Shown: positions 19,449-29,319, counted from the stretch's first letter. The stretch: 64,000 nucleotides of DNA from an uncultured Clostridium sp. (GCA_946553025.1 CAMNRM010000001.1:62001-126000), one strand, 5' to 3'. Notes: a model not told the origin generated them from the letters alone. Numbers and translations are program-made.

Positions 19449-20867
19449 TTATAAGCTTTCTGGATTTATTTCCCTGGACACAATTTCGGTAATACGGATA
19501 CCAAAGTTATCCTCAACCACAACGATATCGCCCCGGGCAATACACTGACCGTTGACAAACAAATCCACCTGCTCTCCGGCCATCTTGTCCAGAACGACCA
19601 GTGTTCCCTGGGTGAATTCCAGGATATCCCGAACAAGGCGCTTCGTTCTTCCGATTTCTACGGAAACCTCCAGCGGAACCTTCATCAGCATCTCCTGGTT
19701 GGTCTTATCCTCTTCTCCGCTTCCCGCAGACTCGTAAACCTGGGAAGACTCTAACGGTCGGATAATCGAACCGCCGCCCTGTGCAGGCTGCGCTGCCGGT
19801 GCTGGTGCCTTTCCTACATTTTTCATCATCTCCATCATCTGCGCCTGCGTCTGCTGCATCTGATTTAAAAGCTGAAGCATCATCGGATCGGAACCCATCG
19901 GCGGATAAGGATAGTACGGCTGCTGTGCCGGTGCCATTCCCTGCGGAGGCATCGGTGCTGCTGGCTGCTGTGCCGGTGCAGCGGGCTGTGGAGCCGGTGC
20001 CGGCGGCGTTGGTGCTGATTCCGGAGCTGGTGCAGGAGAATCCCCGCGCATCGCAGCAAGCATCGCATCCATCTCGGCCTGCGACATCGTTGCTCCGCCT
20101 CCGGAAGATGCCGGTTCGGGTTCCGGTACAGGTGTGCCTTCTCCGCGCATCGCGGCAAACATCGCGTCCATCTCGGCCTGCGACATCGTCGCCCCGCCGC
20201 CCGAAGAATCCGGTTCGGGTTCCGATACAAGCGGCTTTTCGGGTTCCGGCGCAGGTGCCGGTTCACTGTCCCCTAACGAAGCCTCAAACGGAGCTAAAAG
20301 CTTCTTTGCCAGACCTATCGGCATAATATTCATAAACTCGCTTTCCATCTTGCCCTCGATTTCGAGGCGGAAGCGAACAACCACCATGCCGTCTTCATCA
20401 GTAAAATACTTATCCTTAAAATCCTCCGGTTCCCCTATCTCAAAGGACTTCGGAGTAGATATATTGACAATCATGCCCAAAAATTCGGACAGAGCCGTAG
20501 CGGATGCGCCCATCATCTGGTTCATGACCTCGCAGATTGCGCTGATATGGAGTTCGTCCAGTTCAAAATCCTCGGAACTGGTTTCCTCTCCCATCATTGT
20601 ATTGACGATAATGCGCACGTCCTCCCGGCGGAACATCATAATGTTTTTGCCTTCCAGACCTTCTACATAGTCAATTTCCACACCAATCGCCGGTTCAAGC
20701 CTCTTAAATTCAAATTCATCCTTGCGCAGAACACTGGCTATAGGCGTAGTAATATTCACAATCGTGCTCAGCATAGTTGAAACTGCAGTTGCAGAAGCGC
20801 CAAGACTGATGTTCATAATTTCCCCTATGGCGTCCAGTTCCATTTCGTTAAAGCTGCTAGCGCCCAT
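19449..20867 (-). CDS. fliY: Flagellar motor switch phosphatase FliY (CheC-like + FliN domain)
   Basis: Two CheC-type active-site motifs (DAIGEIMN...; SAICEVMN...) and a C-terminal FliN domain (LEVSVEIGRTKRLVRDILEFTQGTLVVLDKMAGEQVDLFVNGQCIARGDIVVVEDNFGIRITEIV). Confidence 0.95.
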   Translation of the reverse strand: MGASSFNEMELDAIGEIMNISLGASATAVSTMLSTIVNITTPIASVLRKDEFEFKRLEPAIGVEIDYVEGLEGKNIMMFRREDVRIIVNTMMGEETSSEDFELDELHISAICEVMNQMMGASATALSEFLGMIVNISTPKSFEIGEPEDFKDKYFTDEDGMVVVRFRLEIEGKMESEFMNIMPIGLAKKLLAPFEASLGDSEPAPAPEPEKPLVSEPEPDSSGGGATMSQAEMDAMFAAMRGEGTPVPEPEPASSGGGATMSQAEMDAMLAAMRGDSPAPAPESAPTPPAPAPQPAAPAQQPAAPMPPQGMAPAQQPYYPYPPMGSDPMMLQLLNQMQQTQAQMMEMMKNVGKAPAPAAQPAQGGGSIIRPLESSQVYESAGSGEEDKTNQEMLMKVPLEVSVEIGRTKRLVRDILEFTQGTLVVLDKMAGEQVDLFVNGQCIARGDIVVVEDNFGIRITEIVSREINPESL

Positions 20868-20907
20868 TGTTCAATCTCCTTTTTCTCATTTTTCTTATGG
20901 ACGAAGG

Positions 20908-21357
20908 TTATTTACCAATGTCCAGAGCCTTCTGCGCCATCAGCTTCATGGCGTTTAACGCCGTAACATTTGCTTCGTAGGATCGTGTTGCCGACATCGA
21001 GTCAACCGTTTCCTTTAACAAATCCACATTGGGCATAGTTACAAAACCATTTTCATCCGCATCCGGATGGCCCGGGTTATAAACCTGCTTCATCTCCCGG
21101 TCATCCTCAATAATTCCTGCAACCCGCACGCCCGCATTTCTTCCGGGAAAACCCTTCCCCTGCGAAGCGGTGCGCAGAGCCTCACGAAAAGACCCTGCTC
21201 CATAACTTTCAAACAGTATATCTTTCCTTCGATAGGCGCCTCCGCGTTCCGTTCTGGTTGTGTCGATATTCGCAATATTCTCCGCAGCAATATCCATACG
21301 CATACGCTGGGCGCTCAAAGCAGACGCACTGATGTCAAAAGAACTTAAAAAAGCCAT
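20908..21357 (-). CDS. flgC: Flagellar basal body rod protein FlgC
   Basis: FDISASALSAQRMRMDIAAENIANIDTTRTERGGAYRRKDILFE...NPGHPDADENGFVTMPNVDLLKETVDSMSATRSYEANVTALNAMK. Confidence 0.95.
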   Translation of the reverse strand: MAFLSSFDISASALSAQRMRMDIAAENIANIDTTRTERGGAYRRKDILFESYGAGSFREALRTASQGKGFPGRNAGVRVAGIIEDDREMKQVYNPGHPDADENGFVTMPNVDLLKETVDSMSATRSYEANVTALNAMKLMAQKALDIGK

Positions 21358-21376
21358 TCTGATTCCTCCTGCCTGA

Positions 21377-21739
21377 CTACTGACCTAAAATCGTGTTTAC
21401 GGTCTGTACGATACGCTCTGCGTTAAACGGCTTTACGATAAAGTCCTTTGCTCCGGACTTAATCGCATCCACAACCATTCCCTCCTGGCCCATGGCGGTA
21501 CACATAACCACCTTGGCATTGGGATCATTTTCACGGATTTTCTTTAATGCCTGAAGACCATCCATGTTCGGCATAGTGATATCCATGATAACCATATCCG
21601 GTTTCTCTTCATCATACTTCTTTACAGCTTCTGCACCGTCCTGTGCCTCCACGAAATTATCATACCCGCTTTTTGTCAGGGCATTCTTCACCATCATCCT
21701 CATAAACGCGGCATCATCAACCAACATAATCTTTGCCAT
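21377..21739 (-). CDS. cheY: Response regulator CheY
   Basis: Stand-alone receiver: MAKIMLVDDAAFMRMMVKNAL...MVIMDITMPNMDGL...VMCTAMGQEGMV...FIVKPF. Confidence 0.96.
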   Translation of the reverse strand: MAKIMLVDDAAFMRMMVKNALTKSGYDNFVEAQDGAEAVKKYDEEKPDMVIMDITMPNMDGLQALKKIRENDPNAKVVMCTAMGQEGMVVDAIKSGAKDFIVKPFNAERIVQTVNTILGQ

Positions 21740-21785
21740 TTTCTTTTCCTCTCTTTTCTAAAAAATCATATTTTCTTTATTGTTC

Positions 21786-22895
21786 CTATTCTGACGCGGC
21801 AAGCTTTTCTTCATCCTCCGTCGCTGCTGCCTCTTCTAAGGAAGAATTATCGGTAAACTCCCCGTCCTCAAAGAGCCGCTGACTGATCTGGATTGCCACA
21901 TTCTTCTTATAGACACCCATCTTCCCGGTAAACCAGGGCTGCCTTCCGATAAAGACCTTAACATCCCTATCCTTGGGCTTATTCATGTCGATAACATCGC
22001 CGACCTTTAAGTGATAAATATCGCTTAAGTCCAGGGCTACTGTGCCAAGCTGTCCGGTAATCGGAAGCTGGGACTGACGGATATTTTCCAGAATTGTTTC
22101 CCGGTTATCCTCAAAGGCGTAGCCCTTCGCCAGATGCTTGCGGGTATCAATCACCTGGAATATGGATTCCAGAAGATTTCCCGGCATACAAATCCTTATC
22201 CTCTCCACCGCAAGACCGGCCACATCCACATTCAGCAGAATAATGGCTACTGTTTCATCAACACCTACATCCTGTATCATACTGGGATTTTCTTCAATCC
22301 TCTGGGCTTCAAAATCCATATTCAAATAATTGGAAAAACCATCCTTTAATGCCTGAATAAGGTAGGTTAAAATTCTCCGGTACAAAGCAACTTCCACATC
22401 GGAATAACGATAGCCGGGCTTAACCTTAATTACCTCTTCACTGCCGCCCAGCATACGTTCAATCAGCGTAATCACCAGACCGGGCGTAACATAAATCATC
22501 AAAGGAACCAGTTTCCGGTTATAATTGGGAATAATGGTATTCACCATCGTAACCATATCATTTTCGTTAAGAGAGTTGACAAACTCGTAATAACGCCGCT
22601 CCTGAACTTCCATTACCGTGATGTCCGTCATTACCCTGAACACACCATTGACACGGGAAGTAATAATCCGCGCATAGTTTTCAAATACGCTCGTCAGGAT
22701 TTTCAGCTTATCCTTGGTAAACTTTCTGGGGCTGTAAAAATCATATTTACTGTATTTAATCGTTTCTTTTTCCTGTTTGACGCTGGCCGCCTTTTCTTCC
22801 TGCTTGGCTTCCTGGGGTTCTTCCCCACCGCCGCCACCACCCTGCATGGACTTTAAAAGCGCGTCAATCTGACTTTGGGATAATACGTCTGCCAT
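21786..22895 (-). CDS. fliM: Flagellar motor switch protein FliM
   Basis: N-terminal CheY-binding motif VLSQSQIDALLKSM, then FliM core. Confidence 0.96.
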   Translation of the reverse strand: MADVLSQSQIDALLKSMQGGGGGGEEPQEAKQEEKAASVKQEKETIKYSKYDFYSPRKFTKDKLKILTSVFENYARIITSRVNGVFRVMTDITVMEVQERRYYEFVNSLNENDMVTMVNTIIPNYNRKLVPLMIYVTPGLVITLIERMLGGSEEVIKVKPGYRYSDVEVALYRRILTYLIQALKDGFSNYLNMDFEAQRIEENPSMIQDVGVDETVAIILLNVDVAGLAVERIRICMPGNLLESIFQVIDTRKHLAKGYAFEDNRETILENIRQSQLPITGQLGTVALDLSDIYHLKVGDVIDMNKPKDRDVKVFIGRQPWFTGKMGVYKKNVAIQISQRLFEDGEFTDNSSLEEAAATEDEEKLAASE

Positions 22896-22920
22896 CGTTA
22901 TAAGCCACCTTTTCTCATTC

Positions 22921-23859
22921 TTATTCGGCCGGCACTTCCGGAGCTGCCATATCCGGCGCTGCCGCCGCTTCAGGATTTTCTGCCTCCGGAATCATACTTC
23001 CTGCTCCCTCCATGCTGCCGTCAACCGGTACAAACCCTTCGGTTGTATTGTCAGACGCATCGCCTGCGGTTACCGCGCCCTCATTATCGCCGCTGTAAAT
23101 CTCTTCATAGAAATCATTCATGCTCTTGATATCCGCGCCCTTATCCACAATCAGGAATTCCACCCTTCGGTTCTTTGCCCGGCCTTCCTGGGTTTCAAAG
23201 GTATCCACCGGACGGAACTGCCCGTAACTGATACCCACCAGCTTACTCGGGTCAATAATGTCCTTATTCTGAATATAGGCAGCTACCTCCGCGGATCGCG
23301 CAGAAGACAACAGCCGGTCAGTTCGCGGATTATTCGGCTTATTCGGGTCAGCCTGAGCAGTATGGCCCATAATCTCAATCTGTGAAATATTCTCCGCCTG
23401 GGGCGCGATAATATCACAGAAAACATCCAGTATTTCAGTGGCTTCGCTCGTCAGAATCGAACTATCTCCATTAAAAAACGCCTGGTTTTCAAAAGCAACA
23501 AAGGTGTAGCCCTCGCCCTGGGAAACGGATACGCCGTCGATACCGCTCTCCTGGAGCTTCTGCACAAGGGCAAGGAAAAGCTCTTCCATGGAATCCGGGG
23601 TCAGATCAACATCCATCTCCAGATTACCCGATACATCAAACTCTCCCTCGGCGATATTTTCATTAATCGCAATCTGCTGGGTATCTCCTGCATTGGGGAA
23701 AATACTCTTGACAAAGATTTCCCACTTCTGCTGGTTAATATCCGACATCGAGTACAGCATTACGAAGAAACACAAAAGCAGCGTCACCATATCGCCGTAT
23801 GTATCCATCCAGCTTCCGCAATCTTCGCCTCCGCCGCCGCCTTTTTTTCGTCTGCTCAT
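22921..23859 (-). CDS. motB: Motor protein MotB (OmpA-like C-terminus)
   Basis: GSWMDTYGDMVTLLLCFFVMLYSMS and OmpA-like domain MGHTAQADPNKPNNPRTDRLLSSARSAEVAAYI...GRAKNRRVEFLI. Confidence 0.95.
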   Translation of the reverse strand: MSRRKKGGGGGEDCGSWMDTYGDMVTLLLCFFVMLYSMSDINQQKWEIFVKSIFPNAGDTQQIAINENIAEGEFDVSGNLEMDVDLTPDSMEELFLALVQKLQESGIDGVSVSQGEGYTFVAFENQAFFNGDSSILTSEATEILDVFCDIIAPQAENISQIEIMGHTAQADPNKPNNPRTDRLLSSARSAEVAAYIQNKDIIDPSKLVGISYGQFRPVDTFETQEGRAKNRRVEFLIVDKGADIKSMNDFYEEIYSGDNEGAVTAGDASDNTTEGFVPVDGSMEGAGSMIPEAENPEAAAAPDMAAPEVPAE

Positions 23860-24671
23860 TATTTGTCACCACCTTCACCGCCGCCCTTCTGGGCTTTTAA
23901 GAGAAGCTTCTTCTGCTGCGACTGCTTCATACAGGACAGGAGATGCTCCCTCAGAAACGAGGGGTTCTCCCCTGCCTGAATTCCCATAATCCCTTCAACC
24001 ACGGTCGTACAATATAACTCTTCTTCGGCCTGGCGGATTCTTAACTTCTTTGCTATCGGCTGACAGAAGATATTGGCAAAAGCAGAGCCGTAAAAGGTAG
24101 TAATCAATGCAACGGACATATCTTCACCAAGACTGCTGGCACCTCCGCCCCCGTCTAAGTTCAGACCCTTAAGCATGTTAATCAGACCGATAAGTGTACC
24201 AATCATACCGAATGCCGGAGCGTAGGAAGAAGCCTTCTCGTAAATACCGGCAACCTCGTCATGTCTGGCCATCATATCATCCATCTGCTTTTCCAGCATT
24301 TCCCTTACCTTTTCTGCGTCGCTCGCATCCACAATCATCAGGATACTCTGCTTAAAGAAAGGTTCCTTGATCTCCTCCGCTTTCTCTTCCAGGGCCAGAA
24401 GTCCGCTCTGCCTGGCCAGCATGGCAAAATCAACTAACTGATCCACCAGCTTTGGGATATTATACTTCTTTCCTCTGACCAGTACCGCAAAATGCTTTGG
24501 CACATCCTTCAGTATACGGAACGGGTAACTTGCGACAATCGCCGCTATGGTTCCTCCGACAACAATCGCCAAACTTTGCAAATCCACAAAGTTTCCCAGC
24601 TTGCTTGTTCCGATTCCCCATACACACAAGCCAATGGCTAATATAAAACCTATGAGTGTTGACACATCCAT
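23859..24671 (-). CDS. motA: Motor protein MotA
   Basis: GTIAAIVASYPFRILKDVPKHFAVLV..., YAPAFGMIGTLIGLINMLKGL. Confidence 0.95.
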   Translation of the reverse strand: MDVSTLIGFILAIGLCVWGIGTSKLGNFVDLQSLAIVVGGTIAAIVASYPFRILKDVPKHFAVLVRGKKYNIPKLVDQLVDFAMLARQSGLLALEEKAEEIKEPFFKQSILMIVDASDAEKVREMLEKQMDDMMARHDEVAGIYEKASSYAPAFGMIGTLIGLINMLKGLNLDGGGGASSLGEDMSVALITTFYGSAFANIFCQPIAKKLRIRQAEEELYCTTVVEGIMGIQAGENPSFLREHLLSCMKQSQQKKLLLKAQKGGGEGGDK

Positions 24672-24706
24672 GTCTTTCTCCTCCTAAATAAAATATATGA
24701 AAAAGT

Positions 24707-24910
24707 CTATTTCGTCAATCCCCCATCGACAGCAATACAACTGAGGAAGAACGCTTTCAACTGCGCGATAACAGAATCTGCGGAATCCTTTACAAGAAAG
24801 TAATCACCATTCATCATCTTAATCTTTGTTTCGGGTATGGATTCCATCGATTCTATCTGCAAAATATTTAGATAGAGCACCTCGCCATTTAACCGTGTTA
24901 CCCTGATCAT
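24707..24910 (-). CDS. flbD: Flagellar protein FlbD
   Basis: MIRVTRLNGEVLYLNILQIESMESIPETKIKMMNGDYFLVKDS. ggaggaaag RBS directly upstream of ATG at 24910; the track N-terminus (24911-25060) is probably not translated. Confidence 0.88.
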   Translation of the reverse strand: MIRVTRLNGEVLYLNILQIESMESIPETKIKMMNGDYFLVKDSADSVIAQLKAFFLSCIAVDGGLTK

Positions 24911-25184
24911 ACTCTTTCCTCCATCCTTGGGGTCCTGAATTACTCCAGTTTCGGAGTAGGAGCCTCGTCTTTCTTTTACTCTGTTTCCGGATATCCTGTC
25001 CATACGGGCTTCTCTCGCCCTGTCCATCATCCTCTGATCTGCACTTTTCCGCCTTCTCATAAATCATTACCTGAAATATAGTTCTAAACGACTGTGGGTT
25101 ATCGTTTTATTACTGTTTTATTCGCGCTTAATTTGGTGGGGTTGTTATTGCTTGTTATTACTTGTTATTACTTACCTTCACTTA

Positions 25185-26171
25185 TTAGCGCTTCATATTA
25201 ACTAATTCATTCAGCATTTCGTCACTGACCGTAATCATCTTGGAATTCGCCTGGAAACCTCTCTGGGTCATAATCATATCAGCGAATTCTTTTGCGAGGT
25301 CTACGTTGGAGGCTTCGATGTAGCCGGACATTAAGGATGCTACACCCTCACCGCCGGGTACTGTAACATCAGCACGACCACTGTTATCATCATCGTTAGC
25401 CTTATAATAAGTCTGACCTGCTTTAGTTACACCTTCCGGGTTCTGAAAAGTAACAATGGCAATGGTTCCAATTGAAACACCAGGATGAGCCTTTTTATCA
25501 TCATCAGTAACTGTAGCTGTAATTTGTCCCATTTTATTAATTGAAACACTAGTTGCTTTCAAGGAAGGGTCATCTTCATTAAACTCTGCAACCTCACCTG
25601 TACCACCTGTTGCAGCAGTAAAACCCGTTGGTATACGTATGGGCTTTAGTTTTGCATCCTCCTTAAGCACTCCTTTTTCATCAAAATTTTCATCTTCTGC
25701 GCGGAATCCATATACAAAATTACCATTACCATCAACAAGATAACCTTGACTGTCAACTGAAAATTGTCCTACTCTTGTATAATCCCAATCTGTTTCAGCA
25801 GTTTTTAAATTAGGGGCATCTTGACCACCTATAGCTATACCTGCCTCAACTTTTTTCACTGAAGTCATATAAAAGCCTTCACCATTAATGGATGCATTTA
25901 ACCCACCAACATAAGAGGGTGTACTGGCAGTCATATCCACACCAATTGTCCCCATCAATGTACCATAACCATACTGAGCCGCATTAGAACCACCAGCATC
26001 TTCTGTACCACCCGTAGAAGCTGTAGATGTCTGATACATCGCTTCCTTAAATGTATAGGTCTGTGCCTTAAAACCAAATGTATTTACGTTTGCCAGGTTA
26101 TGACCGATAACATCCATCTTATTTTGATGGGCACGAAGCCCTGCAACTGCTGAATCCATTGATCTTAACAT
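25185..26171 (-). CDS. flgE: Flagellar hook protein FlgE
   Basis: MLRSMDSAVAGLRAHQNKMDVIGHNLANVNTFGFKAQTYTFKEAMYQT...GYIEASNVDLAKEFADMIMTQRGFQANSKMITVSDEMLNELVNMKR. Confidence 0.93.
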   Translation of the reverse strand: MLRSMDSAVAGLRAHQNKMDVIGHNLANVNTFGFKAQTYTFKEAMYQTSTASTGGTEDAGGSNAAQYGYGTLMGTIGVDMTASTPSYVGGLNASINGEGFYMTSVKKVEAGIAIGGQDAPNLKTAETDWDYTRVGQFSVDSQGYLVDGNGNFVYGFRAEDENFDEKGVLKEDAKLKPIRIPTGFTAATGGTGEVAEFNEDDPSLKATSVSINKMGQITATVTDDDKKAHPGVSIGTIAIVTFQNPEGVTKAGQTYYKANDDDNSGRADVTVPGGEGVASLMSGYIEASNVDLAKEFADMIMTQRGFQANSKMITVSDEMLNELVNMKR

Positions 26172-26250
26172 AGTCTTATTATTCCTTTCTTCCGTTCCTT
26201 CGCCCCGCTCTTCTGACGGAACAAATCAGCGTCCTCATCCGAGGTCCCGC

Positions 26251-26628
26251 TTACATAAGAACGGCACTGTCAATATTTGTGAATACTCTTTCTCGCATAT
26301 CGTTTTGTGACATTGTCGTAACAACCATATTATTCGGTACGTTTACAATAAATACTCCTCTGGAACCGATAATTGCCACATCTTTTGCACCCTTTTTTCT
26401 GGCGTCTTCCACGGCCTGTTCCAGATCATTCATTAACTGATTATCAACGGCAATACCCCGCTCATTCATACGTTTTGCAGCATGTTTGGAAAAATTCAAG
26501 CCGACCTTTGCCCTGTCCTGAAGAAGCTTATGAAACTCAGCCTGATTTCCCCCGGTTCCAGGCGCCTCAGTATTCTGGCCGGGGATGCCGGATTGTCGGT
26601 TATATCTTGACACTCCATTTACATCCAT
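26251..26628 (-). CDS. Flagellar operon protein of the TIGR02530 type
   Basis: FHKLLQDRAKVGLNFSKHAAKRMNERGI...GVFIVNVPNNMVVTTMSQNDMRERVFTNIDSAVLM, between flgD and flgE. Confidence 0.8.
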   Translation of the reverse strand: MDVNGVSRYNRQSGIPGQNTEAPGTGGNQAEFHKLLQDRAKVGLNFSKHAAKRMNERGIAVDNQLMNDLEQAVEDARKKGAKDVAIIGSRGVFIVNVPNNMVVTTMSQNDMRERVFTNIDSAVLM

Positions 26629-26698
26629 TATTTTTCCTCTCCAAAAGCTATCTCTTTATCTGCTACGCTACAGTTATCCCCCGTTATCCATTACTGCC

Positions 26699-27322
26699 TT
26701 ATGCAATATCCCCCGTTCCCGGTGTTTCCGGCTTATCCGTTTTATCGGTTTCCCCTGGGTTTTCAGAGTCACCTGGCTTTTCCGTTTCATCCGGTTTTTC
26801 TACTTCATCCGGCTTCTTATCTTCTTCCGAATCATCTGTATCAACCTTTGTATTATACGGATCAGGCACCTTGCCCATACCTACAACATGCGCTAACTGA
26901 TAGTTCTTCGGATCGTCTTTTAAGCGAATCGTGGGAGAGCCACTGGTAAAATCTATACTTTCTACTACTGCGTATTTTACTCCAATCGGTTCTTCTACAC
27001 CCCATTCATTCTCTTTGGTGATTGCCATCGTTACTTCCTGCCCCAACAATCCGCCTGCATAGGTCTGCGTCGTAACCGAAGTTGAAGTATCTACGGCTGA
27101 TGTCATCGCGGTCAAAGACTGTACCATCGCCATCTGTGTCATCTGCGCCATAATCTCGCTGTTATCCATGGGATTGGTCATATCCTGATTCTGTAACTGT
27201 GCTGCCAGAAGCTGAAAATAACCGGTCATGGAAATGGTATTTTTGTCATTGCTCTCCGGCTTATAGGAATTTACCTTATACGGACTAGTTGTTCCGCTGA
27301 TATCACCTGCTTCTAATGCCAT
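26699..27322 (-). CDS. flgD: Flagellar hook capping protein FlgD
   Basis: MTGYFQLLAAQLQNQDMTNPMDNSEIMAQMTQMAMVQSLTAM; acidic repetitive C-terminal tail. Confidence 0.92.
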   Translation of the reverse strand: MALEAGDISGTTSPYKVNSYKPESNDKNTISMTGYFQLLAAQLQNQDMTNPMDNSEIMAQMTQMAMVQSLTAMTSAVDTSTSVTTQTYAGGLLGQEVTMAITKENEWGVEEPIGVKYAVVESIDFTSGSPTIRLKDDPKNYQLAHVVGMGKVPDPYNTKVDTDDSEEDKKPDEVEKPDETEKPGDSENPGETDKTDKPETPGTGDIA

Positions 27323-27372
27323 CTTGTTTCCCTTCCTTGTCTTTTTATCCTTTTCGATGAAAAAAACGAATC

Positions 27373-28716
27373 TTAAACCAGTCCCAGCCGAAGCTGCTGT
27401 GCAAAGGAATCAAAGCTTTGATGTTCTTCTTTATTTTGCTGGTGCTTTTCTTCCTGCTCTTCCCTCTCCCTCTTTCCATCGGGATTGCGGTCGTAGTTTT
27501 CCTGGTTGGTTTCCGGTTTTTGTGTGAAAATCACGGTTTCCTGGCCGGTCTTTTCTTCAAGAATTGCTGCAATCTCAGAAGCTTTCTGGTTCAGCAGTTC
27601 CAAAGTCTTCGGGTTCGTTGCCATAATGGATACGGCGGCCCGGTCACCCTCATAGCTTAAATGAATCGTAAGCTTTCCAAGGTTTGCCGGTTCAAGTTCT
27701 AAGGTAAGGGTTCTTGCCCCCTCAGCCATCTTTGCGCCGAGCATCTTTCCTAAATCCTGCGGAATGGTTTCCGGCGAAGTCTTCATCGAAACGGTTTCCG
27801 CCTTCTGTCCAAACAATCCATTTTGATTCTGCTGTCCAAACACTCTGAAGCTTTCTGCTCCTGCGGCCTGCACCTGTCCGTTTTCGCCTTCTGCGGCGCG
27901 GTTCTGGCTCTCCTCCGTCTTACGGCTTCCCTGCCCTGCAAATTCTTCCTGGGCGGTCTGCTTTCCGGTTTCTGCCTTTTCCTCTGCTTTCTGCTCTTTG
28001 GACACATTCTGGACTGGCTCGTTTACCTTTTCGGTATCCTCGGTTTTTTCTGCCTTTTCCCCGGTTGCTTTACCTTCATTCTTAACGGTTTCTTCCACAG
28101 CCTTTGGCTGAACGGCTTCTGTTTGCGCAGCTTCTGTCTGTGCGGCTTCCGGCTTCCCGGCAGTTTCCTGAACAGCGGTCTGTGCCGCAACTTCCGTCTT
28201 AACCTCCGTCTGTGCTTCGACAATACCAGCGAGTGCATCTGCCTGCACCTGCCCGGCTTCTGCCATCTCTGCTCCGACAGCATCCACAGGAACTTCCTCG
28301 GTCAGCAGTTCTCCCACTGCCGAAACCACATCTTCCTGCATTACGGATTCTTCTGCATTCCCCTCAGGACTTTGTGCAATCATGCCTGCCAAAAGTGCTG
28401 CGGTCTGCTGCATGGCGGCCTGCTGTGCCATCTCTTCGGCATCCGTGATTTCTTCGGTGTTTTCTTTGTCGGAAGAAATCTCCGGTTCCTTACCGCTTTC
28501 ATTCTTCGGGTTTTCTTTTACATCCTTAGTGCTCTGCGATGTCTTGTTCTCCGTCTTCTGCGGGGTCTTTTCCTGACCGGCCGTTTTGGTCTGGTCATTC
28601 TTTGCCTGCATCAGCCGGATGAATTCAATCCCGGAATCGGAATTTTGCGTGCTCTGTACCCGGTTCGCCGTGTTTACCTGTATCTGCGGCCCGGGCATCT
28701 TTACTGCTCCATCCAT
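27373..28716 (-). CDS. fliK: Flagellar hook-length control protein FliK
   Basis: Ala/Glu/Gln-rich N-terminus and C-terminal FliK domain LTLELEPANLGKLTIHLSYEGDRAAVSIMATNPKTLELL. Confidence 0.85.
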   Translation of the reverse strand: MDGAVKMPGPQIQVNTANRVQSTQNSDSGIEFIRLMQAKNDQTKTAGQEKTPQKTENKTSQSTKDVKENPKNESGKEPEISSDKENTEEITDAEEMAQQAAMQQTAALLAGMIAQSPEGNAEESVMQEDVVSAVGELLTEEVPVDAVGAEMAEAGQVQADALAGIVEAQTEVKTEVAAQTAVQETAGKPEAAQTEAAQTEAVQPKAVEETVKNEGKATGEKAEKTEDTEKVNEPVQNVSKEQKAEEKAETGKQTAQEEFAGQGSRKTEESQNRAAEGENGQVQAAGAESFRVFGQQNQNGLFGQKAETVSMKTSPETIPQDLGKMLGAKMAEGARTLTLELEPANLGKLTIHLSYEGDRAAVSIMATNPKTLELLNQKASEIAAILEEKTGQETVIFTQKPETNQENYDRNPDGKREREEQEEKHQQNKEEHQSFDSFAQQLRLGLV

Positions 28717-28846
28717 CTTGTCCCTCCTTTCTTCTATCCTTTATTTTATGCTGCGGACTGCTTTTTGCTCTGTGCTTTTGCAGTCCTTTTTATAATCAAC
28801 AGCTAAAGCTGTGATTACCAAAAATAAGTTGCAGACAAAAGGGATT

Positions 28847-29302
28847 TTAACTGTACTGCCTTTTCTCCCGCAGTGTTGTGTTGGAAACAAATTCTTCAAT
28901 AAATAATTCGTCTGCCTTCATCACGGCTTTCTGGTATTCCTGAAATTTCTTTTCTTTTAATTTTTCAAATTTTGACGTGTCAACCTTTGCTTCCACGACT
29001 TCCTGCTTTTTGGCGTCCTCTTCCTGACGAAGTTTTTTCAGCCGTTCTTTTTCGGTATCGATAATCTCTTCCATCCGTCCTATACACATATCAAACAGCC
29101 GGTAGTCTTCTATGGCAGCGCCTTTTTCTTTGACCTCGTCAAAGTCGCTCTCATAACTTACCAGCTCCCTGTTCAATCCCTGAATTTCTTCCTGCTTGCG
29201 GTTCACCTTTTGTATAATTACCGCATGTTCGGACTTTAAATTATCCAGAACCTGTGTTTTATAGGCCAGAACAGTTTCCAGCCGGTAATTAAACTGCTTC
29301 AA
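28847..29302 (-). CDS. fliJ: Flagellar export protein FliJ
   Basis: FNYRLETVLAYKTQVLDNLKSEHAV... coiled coil directly after fliI. Confidence 0.88.
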   Translation of the reverse strand: MKQFNYRLETVLAYKTQVLDNLKSEHAVIIQKVNRKQEEIQGLNRELVSYESDFDEVKEKGAAIEDYRLFDMCIGRMEEIIDTEKERLKKLRQEEDAKKQEVVEAKVDTSKFEKLKEKKFQEYQKAVMKADELFIEEFVSNTTLREKRQYS

Positions 29303-29319
29303 TGTTATCCCCTCCGAAA

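Noticed and set aside
24911-25060. N-terminal extension of FlbD
   Set aside because: Conserved FlbD begins at MIRVTRLNG with its own RBS at 24910.
27823-28806. 327-aa Cys/Phe/Leu-rich ORF on the plus strand
   Set aside because: Antisense of fliK; composition is the mirror of its Ala/Gln/Glu codons.
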